Shown one piece after another: positions 10,401 to 21,394 of a stretch of DNA of 64,000 nucleotides. The translations under genes and the position numbers were made by a program. This DNA comes from Vombatus ursinus (lineage: Eukaryota > Chordata > Mammalia > Diprotodontia > Vombatidae): assembly GCF_900497805.2 (NCBI RefSeq), contig NW_020954687.1, forward strand, positions 1,705,523 through 1,769,522, written 5' to 3'. Every line of letters begins with the position of its first letter. The stretch's first letter is position 1. The notes under the pieces were generated by a model. It was given only the letters and a program-made list of their open reading frames with translations. It was not told the origin of the DNA and did not search any database.

Positions 10401-10757
10401 AGCTATTTTTATAATGTGAGGAAGAATCAGGACCTTGAGCCCATCACAGATTGTGTTCAGATCACAGATGTGAACCAGTCTGAACTTCGGGGGCTGTGTG
10501 GAAAGGTGTTGCAAGATGAGATGAGGAGCACCAAGAGGCCAGCAAGTGTGCATCCTATGTCCAAAATCAAGGCAGGGTAGAATTTAAGGAAACACACCAA
10601 GAGACTCAATCTCAATTCCCCTCCCCTCCCCCCACCATGGCTTTGAGATGAGTGAATAGCAGGCCTCTAGAGAGAATTGGGGTTGGAGAGGTAGAGGTGG
10701 TAAGAGATGATTCATTGCTTTGCCAACAGTGGTTGTAAAGTCTGTTCTTTTCTTGTT
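10401..10757. other. Unique intron sequence
   Basis: No repeat or exon recognised in about 350 bp. Confidence 0.45.
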
Positions 10758-10975
10758 AGTCATTCAGTAAACATTTATTATGTGCCTACTGTGCACCAGG
10801 TACTGCACTATGCTCTAGGTCCTCAGACTCTGTCCTCTGATATCACACAAAGTCTGAGAAAATCACTTAACCTTTCTGGGCCTCCGTTTATTCATCTACA
10901 AAATGAGGGACCTAGATGACTTCTAAAGCCCATTCCAGTTCTAAATATGAGGTCCTTTGTATCATCTGAGCCATA
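10758..10975. repeat. L2 3'-end scrap and class A SINE 3' half
   Basis: 10758-10825 is a minus-strand L2 end ('gtaaacatttattatgtgcc'). 10830-10955 is a plus-strand class A SINE lacking its head ('cctttctgggcctccgttta', 'gagggacctagatgactt', 'attccagttctaaat'). Confidence 0.65.
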
Positions 10976-11360
10976 ATATCACAGAATCACAGTTAAAAGA
11001 GACCACAAGGGACAGCTAGGTGGTGCAGTGGATAGAGCACTGGCCCTGGAGTCAGGAGGACCTGAGTTCAAATTTGAATTCAGACACATGATACTTACTA
11101 GTTGTGTGACCCTGGGCAAGTCATTTAACCCTGATTGCCTCACAAAAAAAAAAAAGACCTCAGTTGTTATCTGGTCCAACACGTACCTGAAAAGGAATAC
11201 TTTCAACACTTTCCAGCCTCCACCTGAACATCTCTGTAGTGATGGGGAGCTCACTCTCAGTCAAGGAAGCCCATTCCCAGTTTGTGCAAGGGTTAGGAAG
11301 GTTTTATTTACATATAGCTGAAATCTGTCTCTGTAATTCCCGCCTATTGTGCCTTCTGAG
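10976..11360 (-). repeat. CR1/L3 LINE 3' end split by a SINE
   Basis: Outer parts 10976-11006 ('atcacagaatcacagttaaa') and 11158-11360 ('tggtccaacacgtacctgaa', 'gatggggagctcactctcag') are one CR1/L3-type 3' end on the minus strand, interrupted by the class D SINE at 11009-11156. Confidence 0.65.
11009..11156 (+). repeat. Class D tRNA-derived SINE, full length with poly(A)
   Basis: Starts 'acagctaggtggtgcagtgg', then 'gagcactggccctggagtca', 'gtgaccctgggcaagtcatt', and ends in an A-run. This short family is characteristic of marsupial genomes and uses L1-type poly(A) mobilisation. Confidence 0.9.
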
Positions 11361-11835
11361 GCCAATCAGAAGAACTCTAAGGGTTTTTATCAGAAACTTA
11401 TATATTTAGTTAGAAGATTATTTTGTAAGAGTGGGTTTTTTTTTTGGACTTGCCAGAAGCATAGCGGGAAGGGAAAGGATGAGTTAGAGGTTGCTGATAG
11501 CTTGGAGAACAAACAAGTAATAAATCAGGAAGACTTCTTGGAGGAAATAGCCTTCAGTCGCAATGCAATGGAGAAGAGCTATAGGATATGGTAGGCAGAA
11601 GGAGGTGGTAGTTTGTTTCACCTTCGATGTAAAAGCACAACAGACAATAGAGAGGGCAGCCTGGGCAAAAGACATTGGAAGCAGCGGGCAATGTAGTTGT
11701 AACTGAGGGAGTAGAACAGAAAAAGGGTTGGCTGGGACTTGGCAAGAGATGAGCTCAAGGAGGGAGGGCCTGGTTTAGTTCTGTGTTTGTCATGTGTTAA
11801 GGCAGCACAGGATGAAGCGCCAGGCTCGTGGCTCA
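11361..11835. other. Unassigned sequence
   Basis: The words 'gaagacttcttggaggaaat' and 'cctgggcaaaagacattgga' hint at a diverged LINE (L2-like, minus strand), but this is weak. No exon recognised. Confidence 0.35.
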
Positions 11836-11837
11836 TA

Positions 11838-11955
11838 GGCACAAAGATCTTGTAGCTGGAAGGGACTGTAGAGGTTGCTTTCAATGCCCTTGTTTTAGAG
11901 ATGAGGAAACTGAAACTCAGAGACAGTCACTTGCCCAAAGCTATAGGCCATAGTC
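11838..11955 (-). repeat. CORE/MIR-type SINE fragment, class A
   Basis: 'gtagctggaagggactgtag', 'gatgaggaaactgaaactca' and 'gtcacttgcccaaagct' read on the minus strand. Confidence 0.7.
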
Positions 11956-11957
11956 TG

Positions 11958-13325
11958 TCTGTCTGTTAATAAACATTTTTTTAAGCATCTGCTATATGTT
12001 AAGGATACAAAAAGAGGCAAAAGACAGCCTCTGCCTTCAAAGAGCTCACAATCAAATAGGGGAGACATCAAGCCAACAGATATGTACAAACAAGCTATGT
12101 ACAGGATAAATAGGGAAAAAATTAAGAGGGAGGCACCAGAATTAAGAGGGGTTGGGAAAGGCTTCCTGTAGAAGATGAGATTTTAGTTGGGATTAAAGAA
12201 AATCAGCAGGCAGAGATAAAGAGGGAGAGCACTCCAGGCATGGGAGATAGAGAAAATTCCCGGAGCCAAGAGATAGGGTTCTTGTTTATGGAATAGCAAG
12301 GAAGCCAGTGTCCCTAGATTGAAGAGTATGTGGTATAGAGTAAGATATAAGAAGACTGGAAAGTTATAAGGGGGCTTGGTTATGAAATATCAAATAAAGG
12401 ATTCCATATTTGATCCTCGAGGCAATAGGGAGCCATTGAATAAGGGGGTGACATGGTTAGACTTGCCCTTTAGGAAAATCATGTTGGTGGCTGAATGGGG
12501 GATGGATTGGAGTGGGGAGAGATTTGAGGCAGGCAGACTCACTGGCAATTCTGTTGTTCAATTGTGTCCAACTCTTGGTGACCCCGTTTGGGATATTCTT
12601 GGCAAAGATACTAGAGTGGTTTGCCATTTCCATTTCATTTTACAGATGAGGAAACTAAGAGTTAAGTGACTTGCCCAGGGTCTCATAGCTAGCAAGTGTC
12701 TGAGGAAGATGAGTCTTTCTGACCCCCAGGCCTGTCACTCTATCCACTGCTCCACCTAGCTGCCAGGAGCCTATTGCAATGGTGTATCAGTGAGGTGATG
12801 AGGGCCTGCACCAGGGTGGTGGCAGAGTCAGAGGAGGGAAGGGGGAGTATTTGAGAGACACTGAAAAGGTTAAATTAACAGACTTTGGCAACAGGTTGGA
12901 TATGAGAGGTGAGAGATAGTGAGGCATTTACAATGACACCTAGGTTTTGAGTCTGAGAGACTGGGAGGATGGTATTGTCTTCTACAGTAATAGCGAAGGT
13001 AGGAGGTCGGGAGGGTTTAGGGGAAAAGTTAACGAATTTGGTTTTGGACATGTTGAGTCACAAATGTCTACTATACATCCAGCAGTTGGAGATGTGAGAT
13101 TAGAGATCAGCAAGAGAGATTAGGACAAGGTGGGTAGATTTGAAAATTGTCAGTACATAGATGGTAATTACATTCATGAGAGCTGATGAGAACACCAAGT
13201 GAAGCATTATAGAGAGAGAAGAGAAGAGGGCTGAGGACAGAGTCCTGTGGGACATTTACAGTTATAGCATGTGATCTGGATGAGGATTTGTCAAAGGAGA
13301 CTAAGGGGTGGTCCGATAGTTATGA
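11958..13325 (-). repeat. L2 LINE, long antisense copy with SINE insertion
   Basis: A 3' segment of L2 on the minus strand. The plus strand shows 'gcatctgctatatgttaagg', 'ggcttcctgtagaagatg', 'gcaatagggagccattgaa', 'gagggcctgcaccagggtgg' and 'ttggttttggacatgttga', the last being the reverse complement of the L2 reverse-transcriptase C-terminal words LNMSK(T). The class C SINE at 12548-12770 is inserted in it. Confidence 0.8.
12548..12770 (-). repeat. Class C SINE (BovB/RTE-type tail)
   Basis: On plus it begins at the tail: 'gttgttcaattgtgtcca', 'ggcaaagatactagagtgg', 'tttgccatttcc', then the core 'tacagatgaggaaactaaga' and head 'tatccactgctccacctagc'. It splits the L2 copy. Confidence 0.85.
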
Positions 13326-13332
13326 GAACCAG

Positions 13333-13405
13333 ATGCAGAACTGGGATTTGAACTCAGGTCCTCTGACTCCAAATACTCTGCCTTTTCCACTGTTTCATGA
13401 TGCTT
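13333..13405 (-). repeat. MIR-type SINE fragment
   Basis: 'aactgggatttgaactcagg' and 'tctgccttttccactgtttc' read on the minus strand. Confidence 0.6.
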
Positions 13406-13879
13406 CGTGGATGGGGTGGGGTAGGAAGAAACAAGATTTCCAGGTAAAGAATGTCAAGTTTATTGAATGGGCTTAGCAGAGGGCTGGCACCTCCTAAAGC
13501 CTAACCCTAGAGAGGGCCAGACCAAGGGACCAGGCTCCGTGTGGGAACTTGTCTCTCTCTAAGACAGTGTTTTCACACGTGGACAAGACTTCAGAACCCA
13601 AGACACTGAATATTTGCTCATCATAGCGAATATTCTCCCAAGTATTAACCATAAAAACGGATGAACAGGGAAGGACCAATAAGGAAATAGAAAACTCCAG
13701 TGCCTGGATGTCACTCCTGTTTTCCTAGCTGGCCCCACACATGAGAAGTAGGGAAAGCAATACTACAGGGAAGAGGGAAGAGGATCAGAGGGTGAAGGGG
13801 CGGTGCTGGTGATCTGGCAGGGAAGAGGCAGCTTTGGGGATTGACTGTTGAAAAGGAGGGGAGGAAGGAGGCAAAGACA
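13406..13879. other. Unique intron sequence with a small hairpin
   Basis: No repeat or exon recognised. A 10-bp imperfect inverted repeat (GAATATTTGC / GCGAATATTC, one G-T mismatch) lies at 13608-13635 with an 8-base loop. Confidence 0.45.
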
Positions 13880-13975
13880 AAGTCTGTTTCCTCATCTGCA
13901 TAAAATGAGGATGGTGATCCCTCATAGGGTTGTTGTGAGGTAAAGCCATATCAATGTAAACTATTATTTCATTTT
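13880..13975 (+). repeat. MIR-type SINE 3' half
   Basis: 'ctgtttcctcatctgcataa' and 'catagggttgttgtgaggta' are the class B 3' half. Confidence 0.65.
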
Positions 13976-14084
13976 TGTGAAACCTGATCTTAGATTAGTA
14001 AAAATGTTCCCATGACTCCTTCTCCCTTGAGTGACACAAAGTTGTGAGGAAGACTCAGGTGTGTTGGGGTCAGCTCCCATCTAA

Positions 14085-14290
14085 TTGTTAAATTTTCATA
14101 GTGAGCATTTATACCTCAGAAATTGTCAAATGCTACAAATTGGGGCCTGGCTTATTGGTTTGTTGATTGTCTCTAGACTTAATAAAGTGATGGAGAAAAA
14201 TGTTAACAATGTATATTAAGCTTAAAAGTATGTTATATATACATTTTTATTTCAGAGAGTTGGTTGTTAAATGTTTACCAGCACTATGTT
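14085..14290. repeat. Unclassified dispersed repeat, copy 1
   Basis: Shares a series of words with 59965-60185: 'gtcaaatgctacaaat' / 'agcaaatgctacaaat', 'tttgttgattgtct', 'aatgttaacaatg' / 'catgctaataatg', and the end 'tggttgttaaatgtttacca' / 'tggttgttagatctttgcca'. The family is not recognised. Confidence 0.6.
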
Positions 14291-14559
14291 GGTAAAGGGC
14301 ATCATAGAATTACTGAATCTGAATGTTAAATGTTTACCATTACAGCATTGGTAAAGGGCATTATAAAATTACAGAATCTGAGTGTTAAATGTTTACCATC
14401 ACAGCGTTGGTAAAAGGCATCATAGAATTACAGAATCTAAGTGTTAAATGTTTACCAGCACAACATTGGTAAAGGACATCATAGAATTACAGAGTCTGAG
14501 TGTTAAATGTTTACCATCACAGTGCTGATAAAGGGCATCATAGAATTACAGAATCTGAG
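14265..14559. repeat. 59-bp minisatellite, five copies
   Basis: Units begin TGTTAAATGTTTACCA at 14265, 14324, 14383, 14442 and 14501: exactly 59 bases each, with no indels between units. Each unit ends 'gaattacagaatctgag', which resembles the start of a minus-strand class A SINE, while its first part equals the end of the unclassified repeat. The array thus amplified a repeat-repeat junction. Units differ by several substitutions. Confidence 0.95.
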
Positions 14560-14725
14560 TGTTAGATAAAGAAGGGGCTTGAGAAATCATTTAATCTAAC
14601 CACTCATTTTACAGATGAGGAAACCAAGGCCCAGAGAGACTGACTGAATGGACTGAAAGAATAAGGTTGTGTGATTGGTAATGGCATTCTCCATATGAAA
14701 ACTCAGGTCTCTTCTCTTCCTGGTT
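14560..14725 (-). repeat. CORE/MIR-type SINE, class A
   Basis: 'gcttgagaaatcatttaatc', 'cagatgaggaaaccaaggcc' read on the minus strand. It follows the minisatellite without a break and probably supplied part of its unit. Confidence 0.65.
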
Positions 14726-14769
14726 TTTTGTTTCTGCGCCTGTTCGTGGTCAGACCACAGCTGAAGAAG

Positions 14770-15275
14770 TCTGTTCAACCCTGGGCACCATGTTTATGAA
14801 GGGCAGTGATGAACTGGAGAGCGTCTATTCTAGAAGATGATTACTAGGATGATGACCAGTCTTGAGGTCATGCCATGGGCTGATTGAAGGGATCAGAGCT
14901 GTTTAGCTTGGAGAAAAGAAGGCTTAGAAGACACGATGGCTATCTTCAAGTATTTATAGAAAGTGCATGGAGGAGGGGTTACACTTACTCTGCTTGGCCC
15001 CAGAAGACAGAGCTAGGAGCAGGGGGTGAAAGTTATGAAGAGGCAATTTGATATTGAATGTAATGAAATGCAGCTGTTAGAAGATGGCATGGGCCACCTC
15101 TGGAGGTGGTAGGTCTCTCCCCCATGTTGGAGGTCTTCCAGGAAAGGCTAGATATCAATTCTCACCAATGGGGAAGAAGCTATTCTTGCTCAGGTATGTC
15201 TTGAACTCGATGACCCCTGAGGTTTCTGCTGATTTAAGGTTCTGTGATACTGAGATTGATCTGGAGGGACTTCTC
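14770..15275 (+). repeat. CR1/L3 LINE 3' end
   Basis: Ordered CR1 words: 'gttcaaccctgggcaccatg', 'agctgtttagcttggagaaa', 'tggctatcttcaagtattta', 'gaagacagagctaggagcag', 'ttccaggaaaggctagatat', 'atgacccctgaggtttctgc'. Ends close to the family's 3' terminus. Confidence 0.8.
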
Positions 15276-16279
15276 TGAGGTGGGCAATCCCAGGAGAGAG
15301 TATGGAAGTGAGGAAGGCACAGCGCTTCAGGGCCACAGACAGTTCAGGCCTGCAGTCTTAGGGTTTCTCTCTTTTACACTCTCCCTCTTCACCTTAAAGA
15401 CAACTAGGAGTTAAATCCCAAACTATCCAAAGTCTTTATGGTGGTAGAACCTGATAGAGGACATTTCATACACTCCTCAGCTTCCTCGCAAAACTGCACA
15501 TAACTCAGCTCAGGACAGGTGGGGCTGCCTCCTATTTTTAAATCTTTATGAGCAATGAGGTTTAGGGACTTTCCTTGGTCATCTAGTCTAGAAATTACTA
15601 GGATCAGGGAAGTTCTTGCTATAGTCTAACCCCAATCTCTCCAGCTGCAACTTAAGTCTCTTTCTTATTTGAGATCATAGAGGAGATGGAGAGAAAAGTT
15701 AGCCACTCTCTTAGACTCTTTTGTAATCCCTTTTGTTCTCCATTCTTGGAGTCACGATTTTGGTCTTGGCCAGTGGTGGTGGTGGGGGCCATCTCTCCTT
15801 TAGGTTACTGCATTCTCTCCCTTGATTCCATGCCTTCAGATTGGCCTCTTTCTCAAATGAACCCTCAGGGCAACGGCTAAATTTCTTCCCAGTTGTCTTC
15901 CCCACCCCGGTCAGCTTTTTGCTTTGGCTATACTGTCCCTGTGAAGCAACAGTGTGTCCTTTTGAACTTAAGTGAGTGTTACAGGGAATGTAGTATAGTG
16001 TGTGTTCAGGGTGAAGGGTCCACTCATACTTAGGAGATCACAAAATGGAAACATTGAACATGGTTATTTCCTTGATTGTGAAAGTTGGGAATGGGGATAG
16101 GGGTGGATGTTTGACTGCGTTCCCAACCTTTGTTTTGCAACCACTCTCAGGGAAAGGAAATAGTCTTCAAAATGTTGGCTCCCCCAGCAGACTGAGCTTG
16201 GCTCATTAGCTCATCACGGGTCAGTTCCCCATTGGTGATCTGCATGCTAGGATGTTAGGGTGACTTGCAGGGAGTAGTA
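15276..16279. other. Unique intron sequence
   Basis: About 1 kb with no recognised interspersed repeat or exon. Confidence 0.45.
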
Positions 16280-16440
16280 GTGGGCACACCAGACAGGATT
16301 CCTGCCCCCACAGAATTTGTGGTCTAGTAGGGCACATAAGACACAGGTATGTATATGTAGACACATGCGTGTATATATATGTATATATATAGTATACACA
16401 CATGTGTTTATATTTATGTATGCACCATGTGTATACCCCA
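16280..16440 (-). repeat. L2 scrap with AT-rich TATG repeat
   Basis: 'attcctgcccccacagaatt' and 'gtggtctagtagggcacata' look like L2 antisense. A TA/TG-rich stretch follows at 16340-16425. Confidence 0.5.
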
Positions 16441-16717
16441 AGGGATATGTATGATGAAAGATATCTCAACAGAGTTCACTGACATGTATAAAGTACAAGA
16501 AACTTGGGGACCCAAATCACCAGACTGCACTGTCCCACTGCTCCAAGGACCCCACCTTACTCCTTTTCTCTAATTCTCTTCACTCAATCACTTCCCAACA
16601 CCAGGATCATTTCTGATCTAGAGGGTTATTAGTCAACTAGTAAATATCTCTGACTCTGAATACATCTCAATATAGTTATTGTTTATCATTTTTGAAACAG
16701 TCATTTACTTGCCAGGA

Positions 16718-16875
16718 GCCATCATGGTATTGGAAAGAGCACTGGGTTTGGAATCAGATGACCGAGGCTTAAATCCTAGCTCTGTATGACCTTGGACAAG
16801 TCACTCATTTGTAAAATGTAGAGGTCAGAGGTTGATGACCTCTTAGCTTCCTTCCAGCTCATATGATCCTATGAC
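16718..16875 (+). repeat. CORE/MIR-type SINE, class A, near full length
   Basis: Head 'atggtattggaaagagcact', core 'tggaatcagatgaccgaggc', 'gaccttggacaagtcactca' and tail 'cttccagctcatatgatcct'. Confidence 0.8.
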
Positions 16876-18490
16876 ACTGTTGATCATCTTCTCTTCTTGG
16901 ATTCTCTTTCCTCTCTAGATTTTTATGGCCCTGCTCCCTCCTGGTTCATCTGCTGTTTGTTTGACCCCTACCCCTTTCTTGTTCTTCATCCATGCTGTGC
17001 TTTACTCACTAACTGTCCAAGGTTCTGTTCTGGGCCCTCTTCTCTTTTCATTCTATACTGTCTCAATTGGCAATCTTGATAACACCCATGGGTTAAATGA
17101 TCATCTCTGTGCAGATGAGTCCCACCTGAACCTATACCCCCAATCCTAGCCTGTCTCCTGAGCTGTAATCCTGTGTGACTAACTGGCTGTTAGATAGATA
17201 GGCACTGCGCTAAGCGTTTTATAATTATTATTCCATTTGATCCTCACAACAACTCCAGGAGGTAGTTGCTATTATTACCCACATTTTACAGATGAGGAAA
17301 CTGAGGCAAACAGAAATTAAGTGACTTGCCCAGAGTCATGCAACTAGTTAAAAGTCTGAAGTCACATTTGAACTCAAGTCTTCCTGACTCCAGGTCTGGT
17401 GGGTATTCTATCCACCGTACCACCTAGCTGAATGTCCAGTAGGCATCTCAAACTCAACATGTCTAAAACAAAGCTCAGTATCTTTCCCATTAAACCTTTA
17501 CCTTTTCCAAACTTTGCTATTACTGTTAAGGGCATTCCTACCTTCCTAACTGATCAGGCTCAGAGCCTCAGCCTTATCCTCTCATTCTCACTCTCATTCA
17601 CACAACAGACTCAATTTGTTGTCAAATCTTGTCATTTCTACCTTCCCCTCATCTCTTATTCACCTCCCTTTTCCCCAGTGAAATAGCCACCCATCTATTT
17701 TAGACCTTCATTGCCTTTTGCCTGGACTCTTGAAATGGTCTTCTAATTGGTCTCCTTGTGTTCAGTATCTCCCTCTGATCCATACCCCTCTCACCTGCCA
17801 AAGTGATTTTCCTAAAGCACAGGTCTGCCCATGTCATCTCCTTGCTCAAACCAGGATCAAATACAAAGGGGTCAGCCATTTAAAACTTTTTATAACCAGG
17901 CCTCTTTTTTTTTTAACCTTTTTAATCTTATATCCTCCTTCCCTACACACACTTTACAATCCAGCCTATACTAAACCACTTGCTCTTCCTCGCACACCAT
18001 ATTCCCTTTCCCACATCCCCATCTTAGCCCCATCTCTCTTCTGTGCTTGGAAAGCTTTCTTTCCTCACCTCTGCACCTTCCCTGGCTTCCTTTAAGTCTT
18101 AGTTCATATCCCACCTTCTACAAGAAGCCTTTCCTGATCCCCCCAACTGCTAATGCCTTCCCCTCTGAGATTCTCTCCCATCTTCTCTGTGTATACCTTG
18201 TATGTACCTAATTATTTATATGTTATCTCCTCCATTAAAATGGAAGCTACTTGAGGTCAGGGATATTTTTTTCATTTTTTGTTGTTGTTTTTTTTTGTTT
18301 TTTACGACACTTAGTAGAGTGGCTGGCACATAGTAATTTTTTTTAGTTGAATTCTGTCTTAATTAAAGACCCAAGAGGCAACAAGCTTATTTTTGTTACA
18401 GTATGTTACATTACACATGGCTCTTAGTAAAGTAGACAGCAGGCAGTCACGTATTTATGCCACATAGTAATTGCTTAATAAATGTTTGTT
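16876..18490 (+). repeat. L2 LINE, RT domain to 3' end, with SINE insertions
   Basis: Plus-strand translation shows L2 reverse-transcriptase words: LLDSLSSLDFYGPAPSWF near 16880-16950, QGSVLGPLLFSFYTVS near 17020-17065 and MSSRHLKLNMSKTKL at 17432. The 3' region has 'ttctacaagaagcctttcct', 'ctacttgaggtcagggatat' and the end 'taataaatgtttgttga'. Interrupted by a class B SINE (17180-17430). A broken fossil copy with in-frame stops and indels. Confidence 0.85.
17180..17430 (-). repeat. MIR-type SINE, class B, inside L2
   Basis: 'gcactgcgctaagcgtttta', 'ttttacagatgaggaaactg', 'agtgacttgcccagagtcat' and 'ccaccgtaccacctagctg' read on the minus strand. Nearly full length, splitting the L2 RT region. 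Confidence 0.85.
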
Positions 18491-18492
18491 GA

Positions 18493-18640
18493 GAGGCAGC
18501 TAGGTGGCCCAGTGGATAGAGCACTGGCCCTAGAGTCAGGAGGACTTGAGTTCAAATCTGGTCGCAGACGCAAAACACTCACTAGCTATGTGACCCTGGG
18601 CAAGTCACTTAATCCCAATTGCCTTACCAAAATAAAAAAG
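18493..18640 (+). repeat. Class D SINE with 13-bp target-site duplication
   Basis: Starts 'gaggcagctaggtggcccag' and ends in an A-rich tail. The flanks AAATGTTTGTTGA at 18480-18492 and 18641-18653 are identical, a perfect target-site duplication in the L2 terminus. A relatively young L1-driven insertion. Confidence 0.95.
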
Positions 18641-18653
18641 AAATGTTTGTTGA

Positions 18654-19249
18654 CTGACTAAGGTCCTGTGTAGGGAGGAGTAGCCAGGGGAAAGTCAGAT
18701 ATTACTATGTCTTCATGATTGGCTGAAGTTGGTTGAGGGTGGGGTGACTGGGAATTTTGAAGCTATCAATGAACTGAAAAGTCAAAGAGCATGCTGGGGG
18801 AGAAATCAAGGCATCAGATCCTTACTGAAAGGAAATGGCATCCCAGCAGGGAGCAGGGAGCATGAGGAGGACCCTAGGGATCAGAGATGAAAATGAGTTA
18901 GAAACAATGAGGCTCTGTAATAAAGGCAGGGGAAACCAGCCAGACTTGGGTCTATTTGCGAAGCCTGAGAACCCTCCAGTTAGGCCCTGGACAGATAATG
19001 CTGTTAGCACTCTGATTTTCTTCATGCCTCCTGCACAGTTTGTGAATTTATTCTTTTCCTGTGTAAATAAACCCTTCCTAGACAAAGTCTCTGCTTTGGG
19101 GAAGGGGAGGTGGAGGAATGGGGTTAGGAGAGAGGGTGACTGTGGGGACAGGAAGCATCTGGAATGGAGTTTAGGGGTGCAGAGGGCAGAACCAGAGGAG
19201 AGGCTTAAGACTGAGAGTCATGTGGACGCTCTGCCTTGGTTTTCTCATC
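18654..19249. other. Unique intron block
   Basis: About 600 bp without recognised repeats. A 170-codon open frame starts at 18835 on plus but shows no family resemblance, no splice context and ends in SINE sequence, so it is not called. 'gtgtaaataaac' (about 19060-19071) resembles a forkhead site. Confidence 0.45.
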
Positions 19250-19555
19250 TAGAGAATCACAGACTATTAGAGTCGGAAGAGACTATGGAACCATTTTGCA
19301 GACAAGGAAATTCAGACCCAGAGTGGTCAGTTTTATGGCTTGCCTGAGATCACACAGTGATATATGGGCAGAAGGGGACTGGAGCCCCAGTGTCCAGCTT
19401 ACTGCCCTTGGGGCTTTTTCCATTCTGGGGGTGATAATATCCTCCCTACTCACAGGACCGTTATGAAGAGCAACTGCAACGATGAATTTAAAGTGCTTTG
19501 AAAACGTTAAAGCACCATAGACATGCCAGACGTTATTATTAGTATTATTACTAAG
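19250..19555. repeat. Two MIR-type SINE fragments
   Basis: 19250-19400 is minus strand ('agagtcggaagagactatgg', 'cttgcctgagatcacacagt'). 19440-19555 is a plus-strand MIR 3' end ('aaagtgctttgaaaacgtta', 'ttattattagtattatta'). Confidence 0.6.
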
Positions 19556-19814
19556 CTGTACAACTGTATAAACGATAATGGTTAAGACTGGTCAGGGCTT
19601 TAATCCAGTAGTGGGAGCCCTGGGGTCAGGTTCTGCTCTTAGTCATGATCTGTGTTCTCCTGGGGAAGGAATGGACTGGGCAGGCTACTGTGGTCCCCAC
19701 AATGTGCTTTCCCTGGCCCCCCTTTCATTGCCCTTTCATAGCTTCTTATGGCTCAAACCCAAGGTCCTCTGTCTTGAAGGTGGTCAGCAGAGTGCCCTGG
19801 CTTGAGGCTGGGTG

Positions 19815-20000
19815 CTGCAGTGGAAGTAGCAGTAGATTCTGAAGGCAGAGAACCTGGCCATGAATATGAGATCTGCCCCATACTATCTGGGAGAAGCTGG
19901 GAAAGTCACTTAACCTCCCTGACTCTCAGTTTCTTCATCTGTAAAATGAGAGTGTCAGACTAAATGAGCTCTAAGGTTGCTTCAGCTCCAAATTGCATGG
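19815..20000 (+). repeat. CORE/MIR-type SINE, class A
   Basis: 'gtgctgcagtggaagtagca', 'gaaagtcacttaacctccct', 'ctgtaaaatgagagtgtc' and tail 'gagctctaaggttgcttcag'. Confidence 0.75.
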
Positions 20001-20004
20001 CACT

Positions 20005-20237
20005 GCTCTTTTCCTCTCCTCCCTTCACCTCCCCTCTCCTCTTTTCCTCTCTCCTCTCCTCTTTTCCCTTCCTCTCTCCTGTCCTCTCTTCCCCTCTCCT
20101 CTCCTTCCCTCTCTTATCCTCTCATCTCCTCATTTTCTTTTCTCTCCTCTTTCCTCTCCTCCCTTCCCTTCTCCTCCTTTCCCCTCCCCTCCCCTGTCCC
20201 TTCCTATCCCCTCCCCTCCCCTCCCCCCTCCTCCTAT
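20005..20237 (+). repeat. Polypyrimidine (CT-rich) tract, about 230 bp
   Basis: Almost only C and T on plus, built from irregular 'ctcctctttt' and 'cccctcccct' words. On the NAV1 transcript strand it is polypurine. Reading frames across it in all phases are a low-complexity artefact. Confidence 0.9.
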
Positions 20238-21299
20238 GACTCACTCTAACTCTTCCTCTACCCCTCTTCACCCCTCTGAGTCTCTTCTCAAGCTGTACCC
20301 TATTCCCAGGCCTTTCCCCTTCCTTCATCTCAACAACTCCTCAAGTCTGAATTCCTCCAAAAAATCCTTCTGAACTAATTAAGAGAGGTCACCATCTTCC
20401 ACTTTGCCTCATCTCTGGACTTGTTCCTTATACAATGAAGACACCTGCCAGCTGAGATATGCCTTGAATATCCACTTTATTTATTTGTTCAATGCCAATC
20501 CATTTGTCTGTTCTTTGTGTCTCTGCTGGCACTAGCCAGAAATTCTGGAAGGACCCCAGCAGTCTCACAGTGCTGCTCCTTTAAATATTCATCTCTGCAT
20601 CTTGGAACTTTCAGACACTCCCTAAAGCGACCTCTCCCTTCTCTGGCTCTTTTTATATTCCTTTCACATCCCCTGAGTATCCCACCATCCTCCACTGCAG
20701 TGGGAGCTCTTGCTGCCGTGGCAACAGCCATCCCAGCATCAGTCAATAAAACCTGCTAGGGGTTGTGTGCAGAAAGCTTCTACAGCTGTTACCCAAAAGA
20801 GAGGGACCTACCCCCTTACATCACAGCCAGCCCTGTACCCCTCCCATCCCTGGGCCCTCCCACTCCACACTTCTCCCTGCAGACCCAGCAGGACAGAAGG
20901 GGTTCATTGAAGAAAGATTCTGCAGCCATGGGACAGACCATCTAATAGGGGAGGGGGGATGCGGTAGAGGATGGCAGCATAGGTGATGTCAGTGACCATT
21001 GTCTGAGGTAGTCAGATACTGCCCCATTTTTCAGGAGGGAAGGGAAAGGGGCTGTTCCCTTTGGGGTTTAGAAGCCCCGATCCCCTCCTCCAAACAATGG
21101 CACTGTCACCTCATTCTCCTCCCAACTGGGACATTGGCAGCTTCTGGAGAGGGACACTAGGGAGAAGGATTGTACCATGGGGAAATTGGAAACTCAATTA
21201 GCAATTAGAGGGCAGAAAGATGGGGGGGAGTCTAGGATCTCACTTTTCGCTTCTTATAGTCAAGAAACAGGGATGCGATATGACTTCATAGTCCTGAGC
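20238..21299. other. Unique intron block
   Basis: About 1 kb with no recognised repeat. A weak RFX half-palindrome (GCTGCCGTGGCAACAG) lies at about 20712-20727. No exon recognised. Confidence 0.45.
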
Positions 21300-21394
21300 C
21301 CATGACCTGGAAGTGACCTTAGAGACTTTTCTAGTCCAATCCCTGAGGGGTAAGTGGCCTGCCCGAGGTTGCAAGGCATGTTTGTACCAGAGCA

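Noticed and set aside
13608-13635. Small hairpin GAATATTTGC/GCGAATATTC as a microRNA precursor
   Set aside because: The stem is only 10 bp, much shorter than a microRNA precursor.
18835-19347. Plus-strand 170-codon open frame
   Set aside because: No recognised homology, no splice or promoter context; its second half runs into a minus-strand SINE.
19964-20373. Several long overlapping open frames on plus
   Set aside because: Low-complexity product of the CT-rich tract, which is open in all frames.
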